A stretch of DNA of 15,622 bases from Quisquiliibacterium sp036525975 (lineage in GTDB: Bacteria; Pseudomonadota; Gammaproteobacteria; Burkholderiales; Burkholderiaceae_E). The DNA is taken from the NCBI GenBank assembly GCA_036525975.1, contig DATCZK010000010.1, positions 1-15,622 of the forward strand, given 5' to 3'. A program made the position numbers and the translations under genes. Shown one piece after another: positions 8,101 to 14,435 of the stretch. The stretch's first letter is position 1. Each line of letters opens with the position of its first letter. Under the pieces are notes generated by a model. The model was not told where the DNA came from. It ran no database searches and saw only the letters and a list, made by a program, of their open reading frames with translations.

Positions 8101-8295
8101 CTCGGTCACCAGGCGCTCCACGTCCTCGGCCGAGGCGCCCGGAACGGGCGTGACGATGTTCACCCAGTTGAAGTTGATCTCGGGATCCTGCTCGCGCGGC
8201 AACAGCAGGTAGCTGAGCACCCCCAGCGCGAGCACGATGCCGAAACAGACGTTCGCGAACGGGTGGTTGCGAAGCAGCTTCGCGTAGAACTTCAT
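5182..8295 (-). CDS. RND-family efflux permease (AcrB/HAE1-like)
   Basis: The 1037-residue protein is a full-length RND transporter, the proton-driven inner-membrane part of a tripartite efflux pump. It has a first helix at about 12-32, a large periplasmic domain, helices 2-6 (about 340-485), a second first-half helix at about 527-547, another periplasmic domain, and a final helix set (about 864-1022). The proton-relay aspartates are present in GMIVDDAVVIVE (Asp402-Asp403). The lysine found in AcrB (Lys940) is replaced by Asn932 in GIAVNSAIVLI, as in a large RND subgroup. Polar motifs typical of metal pumps were not seen, so organic substrates are more likely, but this is inference. The ATG at 8295 lacks a clear ribosome-binding site. 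The adaptor gene lies 54 bp upstream in the same frame. No outer-membrane factor gene is in the window. Confidence 0.95.
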   Translation of the reverse strand: MKFYAKLLRNHPFANVCFGIVLALGVLSYLLLPREQDPEINFNWVNIVTPVPGASAEDVERLVTEPLEDAIKGVADVRFVVSSSRENTSTILVRFREIGERTFDKRVNDLRREIQNAASTELPAQAKDPVVLEITTSNGFPTAILAVQGQADDETLRARARAVKSDLERLAGVDRVFATGLRAPELQVRYDAQRLAARNLTPTDLADSVGAWFRDTSAGSLRAGEVEWLVRLEGQTGDVDRLARAPVIGASGASALVDEVARVERTRADGSQRASIDGRPAVTLAVSKKSYTNTIELVERLAAYAAEHNRLHASSGLSLSLVDDQTVPTRRAIGVMQTNSLQGLALVILVCWLFLGWRIALLVGVGIPFSLAGMFAVLHATGFTLNISVLLGTIISLGMIVDDAVVIVEAIYYRIERGQQALAASLDAVREVAAPVVASVATTLAAFLPLMLMPGIVGKFMFVIPFVVTLALLVSLAEAFWMLPTHVTALGLKLDPGSRSQRLRNRFNRRVRMIYGRLLARALRHPYLVLIVVVILVAGAGAAIAGGAVRVQFFAFDPLRIFYVNVDMPPGASLDDTLDEVQRVEQAVRGRLREGEARSVTSHAGVKFTETEPLYGDPYGQVIVSLKAGVPGGRDVGEIVDSMREPVQAMQGRSRRSFLQISGGPPLTKPVSVKVRGDDPRALRAGADALLAIVRQIPGARDVVDDDVAGRQEITLRLDRDALRAAGLNAGFVARVLRLAVDGEVVSVMRAGGDKIEVRVLAAEQVRDEIGAILRHPIALPRGAGTTTLGALAHAQTRTGKGVIRHYNLRRAITVEAELDKEVTDTVAANESIKRRWAEVGSQHPEVDLEFSGELEDIQESLDSMLVLFLLGVGLIYLILAAQFRSYWQPLMILTTVPLAFTGVTIGLLITGNPLSLFTMYGVVALAGIAVNSAIVLIAATNDRRALGFPIAHAVLGAARRRVVPVLITSLTTVAGLFSLATGLGGKSLLWGPVASSIVWGLGVATGLTLFVVPIVCFLFLRPPGQGLIGLGRRAAR

Positions 8296-8349
8296 GCCGC
8301 TGGCCGGGTCGGGTGCGTTGGCATGTTCGGGCCGTTTCTCGCGCCCGGA
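8296..8349 (-). other. Adaptor-RND spacer with inverted repeat and tiny ORF
   Basis: This 54-bp spacer has no stop in the RND frame. CATGCC (8293-8298) and GGCATG (8320-8325) form a 6-bp inverted repeat that would pair over the RND start codon. A 10-codon minus-strand ORF at 8292-8324 (MPTHPTRPAA) begins inside the repeat and ends with ATGA overlapping the RND start. It lacks a good ribosome-binding site, so its translation is uncertain. Confidence 0.25.
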
Positions 8350-9399
8350 TCAGCGCGGCGCGATCGCGGTGCCGTCTTGCAGGGCCTGCTGCCCCGACAC
8401 CACGACCTGGCCGCCGAGCTCGCCGGGCACCGGCGCGGGCCGGCCCTCCTGCGCGCCCTCGAGCGCCACGAAGCGCGCCTTCGGGCCGTCGGCCACGAAC
8501 ACGCCGATGCGGCCCGCGCGCCGCACCACGAGCTCCGGGGGCAGGTGCGGGCGCGGATCGCTCCACGTGAGCCGCCCTTCGGCCCCCGCGATCGGCGCGC
8601 GCCCCTGCGGCGCGAACCTCGCCTCGCGCGTGCGCGTCGCGCGGTCGGCAACCGGCGCGAGCCGCAGCAGCCTCAGGTCGTAGCTGCGCGCCGCGCCCTC
8701 GAACCGGAAGGCGCGCGCCTGCGCGATGTGCGCCGCGTCCTCGGCGGCGATCGCGGCGCTGACCTCGACCGCGCCCTGCTCGCTCAGCGTGACCAGCGGC
8801 GTGCCCGGCGCGGCCAGCTCGCCCACCTGCGCGTGGCGCGCGCGCACCGCGGCGTCGAACGGCGCGCGAACCACGGTCTTGTCGAGCGCGCTGCGCGCGA
8901 TCCGCGCCTGCACTTCGGCCGCGCGCAGCTCGGCGCGCAACGCGTCCACCTCCGCGGTGCGCTGCGCGAGCGCGTCCACCGAGATGAACCCGCGCGCGCG
9001 CAACTCGCTGGCGCGCTCGAGCTGCGCGGTCGCGAGCGCGAGCCTCGCGGCGAGCGCGTCGCGCTGCGCGCGCGCGCGCTCGAGCGCGAGCATCGCGTCG
9101 TCGGGATCGAGGCGCACGAGCACCTGCCCCTTCTTCACGGTCTGGCCCGCTTCGACCTCGACCGCCCACACCCGCGCCGAGACCTCGGCCGAGAGCCTGC
9201 TCTCGTTGCGCGCGACCACCGCGGCCTGGGCGTCGCGCAGCGGGTGCACGACCACCTGCTCCACGGGCTTGAGCACGACCGGCACGGCGCCCGCCTGTGC
9301 CGCGCTGCGGCTCGCGACCGGCGTGTCGGCCGCGCTGGCGGCGGCCGCCGCCGCCGACAAGCACACGACGGCGGCCAGCCGCCCGACCGAGGCGCGCAT
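8350..9399 (-). CDS. RND efflux periplasmic adaptor (membrane fusion protein)
   Basis: The 349-residue protein begins with a Sec signal peptide (Ala-rich core, likely cleavage at ASA/AD near residue 23) and no clear lipobox. It then shows the adaptor layout. The first half of a biotinyl-lipoyl domain at about 62-98 includes VEVEAGQTVKKGQVLVRLD. A coiled-coil hairpin rich in Ala, Arg and Leu follows at about 100-171. The second lipoyl half at about 172-206 includes VVRAPFDAAV, and a beta-barrel and proximal domain make up the rest. Such proteins bridge the RND permease and an outer-membrane channel. I chose the ATG at 9399 because the signal peptide starts there. The mnmA stop overlaps it as TGATG, which points to translational coupling. 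The RND permease follows, so the two surely form one pump. Confidence 0.93.
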   Translation of the reverse strand: MRASVGRLAAVVCLSAAAAAASAADTPVASRSAAQAGAVPVVLKPVEQVVVHPLRDAQAAVVARNESRLSAEVSARVWAVEVEAGQTVKKGQVLVRLDPDDAMLALERARAQRDALAARLALATAQLERASELRARGFISVDALAQRTAEVDALRAELRAAEVQARIARSALDKTVVRAPFDAAVRARHAQVGELAAPGTPLVTLSEQGAVEVSAAIAAEDAAHIAQARAFRFEGAARSYDLRLLRLAPVADRATRTREARFAPQGRAPIAGAEGRLTWSDPRPHLPPELVVRRAGRIGVFVADGPKARFVALEGAQEGRPAPVPGELGGQVVVSGQQALQDGTAIAPR

Positions 9400-10610
9400 C
9401 AATCGCCTGCTTCGAAGATGATCCCGCCCCCGAGGCAAACTTCGCCGCGGTACAGCACCGCCGACTGTCCGGGGGTGACCGCCCACTGCGGCGAGTCGAA
9501 CGAGAGCGAAAAGCGCTCGCCCTCGGCGTTCGCGATCTCGCAACGCGCGTCGCTCTGGCGGTAGCGCGTCTTCGCGGCGAGCGGGTCGGGGTGCGCGAGC
9601 CCCGGCTGCGGCGGCGCCCCCGAGATCCAGTGCGCGGCCTGCGCGCGCAGCGTGCGCGACATCAGCCACGGGTGGTCGTGGCCCTGCACCACGTACAGCG
9701 TGTTGCTGCCCAGATCCTTGCGCGCCACGTACCAGGGCTCGCCGCTGCCCCCGCGCGTGCCGCCCAGCCCGATCCCCTTGCGCTGGCCCAGCGTGTAGAA
9801 CGCCAGGCCCACGTGCTCGCCCACCACGCGCCCGTCCTCGGTGCGCACCGGCCCGGGCCGGCTGGGCAGGTAGCGCAAGAGGAACTCGCGAAACGGCCGC
9901 TCGCCGATGAAGCAGATGCCGGTTGAATCCTTCTTGCGGGCGTTGGGCAGCCCGATGCGGGCCGCGATCTCGCGCACCTGGCGCTTGTGCAGGTGGCCCA
10001 GCGGGAACATCGCTCGCGCCAGCTGCGCCTGCGTGAGCCGGTGCAGGAAGTAGCTCTGGTCCTTGCCCGGGTCGACGCCGCGCAGCAGCTCGCGCAACTG
10101 CGCGGCGTCGCCCTGGCGCGCGTCGCTGCTGCCATGCGCGGCGTTGCGCGGCGCGACGTTCGTGACGCGAATGCGCGCGTAGTGCCCGGTCGCGATCAGG
10201 TCCGCGCCGAGCCGGATCGCGTGATCGAGGAAGGCCTTGAACTTGATCTCGGCGTTGCACAGCACGTCCGGATTGGGGGTGCGGCCCGCCGAGTACTCGC
10301 GCAGGAACTCCGCGAACACCCGCTCGCGGTACTCGGCGGCGAAGTTCACCGCCTCGATGTCCACGCCGATCAGGTCGGCCACGCTGGTCGCGTCGATCAG
10401 GTCCTGGCGCGTGGAGCAGTACGCGTCGTCGTCGTCGTCCTCCCAGTTCTTCATGAACAGGCCGACCACCTCGTAGCCGCGCTGCTTGAGCAGCCACGCG
10501 CTCACCGACGAGTCGACGCCGCCCGAGAGGCCGACCACGACGCGGCGCCCCTCGCCCTCGGGGATCGCGGCCTCGGGCCGCGCGATCGCAAGCTCGCCGG
10601 CGCTAGACAT
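9399..10610 (-). CDS. mnmA: tRNA-specific 2-thiouridylase
   Basis: MnmA adds the 2-thio group to the wobble uridine (U34) of tRNAs for Lys, Glu and Gln, using ATP and sulfur relayed to it as persulfide. The 403-residue protein has the ATP-binding PP-loop SGGVDSS (29-35). Of the two catalytic cysteines, the first is in TPNPDVLCN (Cys118) and the second in STGICFIGER (Cys233). The tRNA-binding and C-terminal beta-barrel regions follow. It is longer than the E. coli protein (about 368) because of an N-terminal tail of about 20 residues and an extra loop at about 149-171. The ATG at 10610 overlaps the nudJ end by 8 nt and has no ribosome-binding site of its own, so it is probably coupled. The stop overlaps the adaptor start. 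Confidence 0.97.
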   Translation of the reverse strand: MSSAGELAIARPEAAIPEGEGRRVVVGLSGGVDSSVSAWLLKQRGYEVVGLFMKNWEDDDDDAYCSTRQDLIDATSVADLIGVDIEAVNFAAEYRERVFAEFLREYSAGRTPNPDVLCNAEIKFKAFLDHAIRLGADLIATGHYARIRVTNVAPRNAAHGSSDARQGDAAQLRELLRGVDPGKDQSYFLHRLTQAQLARAMFPLGHLHKRQVREIAARIGLPNARKKDSTGICFIGERPFREFLLRYLPSRPGPVRTEDGRVVGEHVGLAFYTLGQRKGIGLGGTRGGSGEPWYVARKDLGSNTLYVVQGHDHPWLMSRTLRAQAAHWISGAPPQPGLAHPDPLAAKTRYRQSDARCEIANAEGERFSLSFDSPQWAVTPGQSAVLYRGEVCLGGGIIFEAGD

Positions 10611-11085
10611 GGGTGTACACGCAGCTCGGGTGCGTGAAGATCATATCGAGCGGGTATCGCTTGCCCGCGAGGTAGTCTTCCACGGTGCGCGCGACGAGCG
10701 GGCTGCGGTGCATGTCGCGACGCGCGCGGATCTCCTCGGCGTCGAGCCACAGCGCGCGCACGATGCCGGCGTCGAGTTTGCGCTGCGCGTCGGCGGCCAC
10801 GATCCGGCACGCGAACGCGAAGCGCATGTAGGTCACGTCGCTGCCGTTCCTCTCGCTGCGATAGCGGCTCATGTAGATGCCCACGCACGCCGCCGGCTCC
10901 ACGTGGTGCGCGGTCTCCTCGAGCGCCTCGCGCACCACCGCGCTGAGCAGGCTCTCGCCGGGGTCGAGGTGGCCCGCGGGCTGGTTCAGGCGCAGGCCCT
11001 CGGAGGTTTCCTCTTCCACCATCAGGAACCGGCCATCGCGCTCGACGACCGCCGCGACCGTGACGCTGGGCTTCCAGTAATTCAT
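10603..11085 (-). CDS. nudJ: Nudix hydrolase NudJ-like
   Basis: The 160-residue cytoplasmic protein carries a full Nudix box (residues 38-60) beginning GHLDPGESLLSAVVREALEE, which fits G-x5-E-x7-R-E-x2-E-E and binds the catalytic metals. It aligns along its length with E. coli NudJ (YmfB). Shared features include the start KPSVTVAAVV, NQPAGHL before the box, and the C-terminal RSPLVARTVEDYLAGKRYPL. NudJ removes phosphate from hydroxymethylpyrimidine pyrophosphate and from nucleoside di- and triphosphates. As in E. coli, mnmA comes directly after it, here with an 8-nt overlap. Its upstream region carries an AT-rich promoter-like patch and a hairpin (11123-11140). Only a weak AAGAA-like ribosome-binding site precedes the ATG at 11085. 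Confidence 0.92.
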   Translation of the reverse strand: MNYWKPSVTVAAVVERDGRFLMVEEETSEGLRLNQPAGHLDPGESLLSAVVREALEETAHHVEPAACVGIYMSRYRSERNGSDVTYMRFAFACRIVAADAQRKLDAGIVRALWLDAEEIRARRDMHRSPLVARTVEDYLAGKRYPLDMIFTHPSCVYTHV

Positions 11086-11122
11086 CGTCCGCGTTCTTTT
11101 CCGACTTGTGCACTCGGAATCC

Positions 11123-11140
11123 GCCTCTGCGCACAGAGGC
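11123..11140. promoter_or_regulatory. Perfect hairpin/operator in the nudJ upstream region
   Basis: GCCTCTG (11123-11129) and CAGAGGC (11134-11140) form a perfect 7-bp inverted repeat around CGCA. It lies 38 bp upstream of the nudJ start and 95 bp upstream of the predicted pnt -10, with no gene ending nearby, so it is not a terminator of any visible gene. It could be a nudJ leader hairpin or a protein-binding site. Confidence 0.45.
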
Positions 11141-11153
11141 CGCCAAGCGCTTG

Positions 11154-11159
11154 ATTTTA
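11154..11159 (-). promoter_or_regulatory. Possible -10 element for nudJ-mnmA-efflux operon
   Basis: TAAAAT on the minus strand lies in the most AT-rich stretch of the divergent region, about 70 bp before the nudJ ATG. The transcript would include the hairpin at 11123-11140. An 8-bp palindrome, AAGCGCTT (11145-11152), overlaps the expected start point. No convincing -35 is visible. Confidence 0.3.
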
Positions 11160-11231
11160 CAGATTAATGAGCGCGCGCTTGTGCTGCATCAATGACGGCG
11201 TGCGCGCTGCGCGAGGAGCATGTTTCATGTG

Positions 11232-11240
11232 TGCTATAAA
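11232..11240 (+). promoter_or_regulatory. Predicted extended -10 promoter of pntA-pntB
   Basis: TGCTATAAA reads as an extended -10 (TGn followed by TATAAA). No good -35 is present at the usual spacing, which an extended -10 can offset. Transcription would begin near 11247 and give a leader of about 170 nt before the pntA ATG. Confidence 0.5.
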
Positions 11241-11246
11241 TCTGCG

Positions 11247-11420
11247 GTTTTCCTACTTCCCTCGATTCCGGGGCGCGTGCGAATCGGCATTCCGGCGAGG
11301 ATACTGCCCGGAGAATGCCGCCCAGCGGCGCACGCGAAGAACTTCAAGAAATCGACCGCCACCGGCGGTCTGGCATGCGCTGCACCGGCATGCGCTTCGA
11401 GTACCTGAGGAGTCAAGTTC
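11247..11420 (+). promoter_or_regulatory. Structured pntA leader (5' UTR)
   Basis: No credible gene lies in this stretch. It holds an 8-bp inverted repeat, CGGCATTC (11285-11292) and GAATGCCG (11313-11320), that can be lengthened by inner CGG/CCG pairing past a small bulge. It also holds a perfect 7-bp tight hairpin, GACCGCC-ACC-GGCGGTC (11354-11370), and a 10-bp direct repeat, GGCATGCGCT (11372-11381 and 11387-11396). The ribosome-binding site GAGGAG is at 11407-11412, 8 nt before the ATG. The arrangement could be a regulatory RNA leader or protein-binding sites. I do not recognise a known riboswitch in it. Confidence 0.4.
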
Positions 11421-13007
11421 ATGGCATTGCGTATCGGAGTCCCGAAGGAAACGACGGCCGGCGAGCGGCGTGTCGCAACCGTTCCCGAAGTGGTCGAGAA
11501 ACTCGTCAAGCTCGGGTTCTCGGTGGCCGTGCAAAGCGGCGCCGGCGACGCCGCCGACATAGACGACGACGGCTATCGCGCCGCGGGCGCGGAGATCGTG
11601 CAGAGCGCGGCCGCGCTGTGGTCGTCGAGCGAGGTCGTGTTCAAGGTGCTGGCCCCGTCGGCCGAAGAGGTCGGCCTGATGCGCGAGGGCCAGACGCTGA
11701 TCAGCTTCATCTGGCCCGCGCAGAACCCGGAACTGATGCAGCAGCTCGCCCAACGCAAGGTCACCGTGCTCGCGATCGACTCGCTGCCGCGCCAGCTCTC
11801 GCGCGCCCAGAAGATGGACGCGCTCACCTCGCAGGCCGGCGTGGCCGGCTACCGCGCCGTGATCGAGGCCGCCAACGCCTTCGGCCGCTTCTTCAGCGGC
11901 CAGATCACGGCCGCGGGCAAGGTTCCGCCGGCCAAGGTGTTCATCGCCGGCGCCGGCGTGGCGGGGCTGGCCGCGATCGGCACGGCCGCCGGCCTGGGCG
12001 CGATCGTGCGCGCCAACGACACCCGCGCCGAAGTGGCCGACCAGGTCGTGTCGCTGGGCGGCGAATTCGTCAAGGTGGATTACGAGGAGGAAGGCTCCGG
12101 AGGCGGCGGCTACGCCAAGGTGATGAGCGAGGGCTTCCAGCAGGCCCAGCGCGAGATGTACGCCAAGCAGGCCAGGGAGGTGGACGTGATCATCACCACC
12201 GCGCTGATCCCGGGCAAGCCCGCCCCCCGGCTCATTACCGAGGAGATGGTGAAGTCGATGAAGCGCGGCAGCGTGATCGTCGACATGGCGGCCGAGCGCG
12301 GCGGGAACTGCGAGCTCACCGAAGCGGGCAAGGTGGTGGTCAGGCACGGCGTGACGATCGTGGGCTACACCGACCTCAACAGCCGCCTGGCCAAGCAGTC
12401 GTCCACGCTGTACGCGACCAACCTGTTCCGCATCGCCGAGGAACTGTGCAAGACCAAGGACGGCGTGATCGACGTGAACATGGAGGACGACGCGATCCGC
12501 GGCCTCACGGTGATCAAGGAGGGCGCCGTCACCTGGCCGCCCCCGCCGCTGAACCTTCCTGCCCCTGCGGCCAAGCCGGCCGCGGCGGCGCCCGCCGCGA
12601 AGAAAGGGCACGGCCACGGCGGCGCAGGCGCGCCGATGTCGGCCAGGGCCACCGTGATCATGTTCGCGGTCGCCGCGCTGGCCTTCTGGTTCGTGGGCGC
12701 GAACGCGCCCGAGGCATTCCTGGGCCACTTCACCGTGTTCGTGCTGGCGATCTTCGTGGGCTACATGGTGGTGTGGAACGTCACGCCGGCGCTGCACACG
12801 CCGCTGATGAGCGTCACGAACGCGATCAGCAGCATCATCGCGATCGGCGCACTGGTGCAGATCGCGCCACCGCTCGCGGCCGGCGGAGCCGAGCGCCCGG
12901 AGAACTGGATCCACTGGCTGGCATGGATCGCCATGGCGCTCACCGCGATCAACATGTTCGGCGGATTCGCCGTCACGCAGCGCATGCTGCAGATGTTCCG
13001 CAAGTAA
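11421..13007 (+). CDS. pntA: NAD(P) transhydrogenase subunit alpha
   Basis: PntA carries the NAD(H)-binding domain I and part of the membrane domain of the proton-translocating transhydrogenase, which makes NADPH from NADH at the inner membrane. The 528-residue protein starts with RIGVPKET, has the Rossmann motif GAGVAG (177-182) and DTR (200-202), and contains TTALIPGKPAP (259-269), all hallmarks of domain I. An Ala/Pro-rich linker with GHGHGG (about 380-405) leads to four helices at about 410-428, 432-453, 463-482 and 497-520, the second and third joined by HTPLMSVTNAIS. This is the fused E. coli-type alpha subunit rather than the split PntAA/PntAB form. E. coli has Phe where this protein has Asn199 before DTR. 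GAGGAG lies 8 nt before the ATG. pntB follows after 12 bp. Confidence 0.97.
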   Translation: MALRIGVPKETTAGERRVATVPEVVEKLVKLGFSVAVQSGAGDAADIDDDGYRAAGAEIVQSAAALWSSSEVVFKVLAPSAEEVGLMREGQTLISFIWPAQNPELMQQLAQRKVTVLAIDSLPRQLSRAQKMDALTSQAGVAGYRAVIEAANAFGRFFSGQITAAGKVPPAKVFIAGAGVAGLAAIGTAAGLGAIVRANDTRAEVADQVVSLGGEFVKVDYEEEGSGGGGYAKVMSEGFQQAQREMYAKQAREVDVIITTALIPGKPAPRLITEEMVKSMKRGSVIVDMAAERGGNCELTEAGKVVVRHGVTIVGYTDLNSRLAKQSSTLYATNLFRIAEELCKTKDGVIDVNMEDDAIRGLTVIKEGAVTWPPPPLNLPAPAAKPAAAAPAAKKGHGHGGAGAPMSARATVIMFAVAALAFWFVGANAPEAFLGHFTVFVLAIFVGYMVVWNVTPALHTPLMSVTNAISSIIAIGALVQIAPPLAAGGAERPENWIHWLAWIAMALTAINMFGGFAVTQRMLQMFRK

Positions 13008-13019
13008 GGGAAGCGAATC

Positions 13020-14435
13020 ATGTCCGCAACGCTCGCAACCGCCTCCTACATCGGGGCGACCATCCTCTTCATCCTCAGCCTGGGCGGCCTGTCCAACCCG
13101 GAAACCTCGCGCCGCGGCAACCTCTACGGCATGATCGGCATGGCCATCGCCGTGCTGGCCACCGTATTCGGGCCGCAGGTCACGCTGGCCGGCTACGCCT
13201 GGATCGTCGCCGCGCTCGTGCTCGGCGGTGGCGTGGGCATCTACGCCTCGCGCATCGTGAAGATGACGCAGATGCCCGAGCTGGTGGCGCTGATGCACAG
13301 CCTGGTGGGTCTCGCCGCCATGCTGGTGGGCTTCGCCAACTACATCGACCCCGCGGCACAGGCCGCGAACACCGGCGCCGCCAAGACGATCCACGAAGTG
13401 GAGATCTACGTCGGCATCCTGATCGGCGCGGTCACGTTCACCGGCTCGGTGATCGCATTCGGCAAGCTCTCGGGAAAGATCAGCGGCAAGACGCTGCTGC
13501 TCCCCGCGCGCCACTGGCTCAACCTCGCGGGCCTGCTCGTCGTGATCTGGATGGGCCGCGAGTTCGTGCAGGCCGAATCGATCAGCGACGGCATGGTGCC
13601 GCTGATCGTGATGACGGTGATCTCGCTGCTGTTCGGCGTGCACATGGTGATGGCGATCGGCGGGGCCGACATGCCGGTCGTGATCTCGATGCTCAACAGC
13701 TACTCCGGGTGGGCCGCGGCGGCCACCGGCTTCATGCTGTCGAACGACCTGCTGATCGTGGTCGGCGCGCTGGTGGGCTCGAGCGGCGCGATCCTCTCGT
13801 ACATCATGTGCCGCGCGATGAACCGCAACTTCATCAGCGTGATCGCGGGCGGCTTCGGCAGCGAGGGCGGGGCCCCGACGCCGGCGGGCGGCGTGCAACC
13901 CGCGGGCGAGGTCAACCCGATCCTCGCGCCCGAGACGGCCGAGCTGCTGCGCGACGCCAAGAACGTGATCATCGTTCCCGGCTACGGCATGGCGGTGGCG
14001 CAGGCCCAGCACACGGTCTATGAGATCACCAAGACGCTGCGCGAGAAGGGCGTGAACGTGCGCTTCGGCATCCACCCCGTGGCCGGACGCATGCCGGGCC
14101 ACATGAACGTGCTGCTCGCCGAGGCCAAGGTGCCCTACGACATCGTGCTGGAAATGGACGAGTTGAACGAAGACTTCCCGGACACCGACGTCGCGATGGT
14201 GATCGGCGCCAACGACATCGTGAACCCGGCCGCCGAGGACGACCCGGCGAGCCCGATCGCCGGCATGCCGGTGCTGCAGGTGTGGAAGGCCAAGACCTCG
14301 ATCGTGATGAAGCGCAGCATGGCCACGGGCTACGCGGGCGTCGACAATCCGCTGTTCTACAAGGACAACAACCGGATGCTGTTCGGCGACGCCAAGAAGA
14401 TGCTCGACGAGGTGCTGGCCGCGCTCAGGGCCTGA
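13020..14435 (+). CDS. pntB: NAD(P) transhydrogenase subunit beta
   Basis: PntB supplies the rest of the proton channel and the NADP(H)-binding domain III. The 471-residue protein has about nine helices in its first 275 residues. The proton-pathway residues are visible: His93 in LMHSLVGLAA and Asn226 in GADMPVVISMLNSYSG, equivalent to E. coli His91 and Asn222. Domain III (about 300-471) shows the NADP-binding set: PGYGMAVAQAQ (320-330), HPVAGRMPGHMNVLLAEA, VIGANDIVNPAA, KRSMATGYAG (431-440) and the closing LFGDAK. AAGGGA precedes the ATG at 13020. It begins 12 bp after pntA, so the two are one operon. No terminator-like structure is obvious before the next gene at 51 bp. Confidence 0.97.
   Translation: MSATLATASYIGATILFILSLGGLSNPETSRRGNLYGMIGMAIAVLATVFGPQVTLAGYAWIVAALVLGGGVGIYASRIVKMTQMPELVALMHSLVGLAAMLVGFANYIDPAAQAANTGAAKTIHEVEIYVGILIGAVTFTGSVIAFGKLSGKISGKTLLLPARHWLNLAGLLVVIWMGREFVQAESISDGMVPLIVMTVISLLFGVHMVMAIGGADMPVVISMLNSYSGWAAAATGFMLSNDLLIVVGALVGSSGAILSYIMCRAMNRNFISVIAGGFGSEGGAPTPAGGVQPAGEVNPILAPETAELLRDAKNVIIVPGYGMAVAQAQHTVYEITKTLREKGVNVRFGIHPVAGRMPGHMNVLLAEAKVPYDIVLEMDELNEDFPDTDVAMVIGANDIVNPAAEDDPASPIAGMPVLQVWKAKTSIVMKRSMATGYAGVDNPLFYKDNNRMLFGDAKKMLDEVLAALRA

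Noticed and set aside
5114..9364. Open frame of 1416 codons on the minus strand in another frame over the adaptor and RND genes
   Set aside because: It overlaps genuine RND and adaptor frames on the same strand and is dominated by Arg, Ala and Gly; it has no membrane segments or motifs.
5437..9564. Open frame of 1375 codons on the plus strand opposite the RND, adaptor and mnmA genes
   Set aside because: It is antisense to three genes with clear family motifs. The translation is rich in Arg, His, Asp and Gln with no domain, which is typical of a shadow frame created by strong G/C third-position bias.
11220..11408. 62-codon plus-strand ORF in front of pntA, as a possible leader peptide
   Set aside because: Its ATG lies upstream of the predicted -10, so the main transcript would not include it, and the translation shows no attenuator-like codon run or domain.
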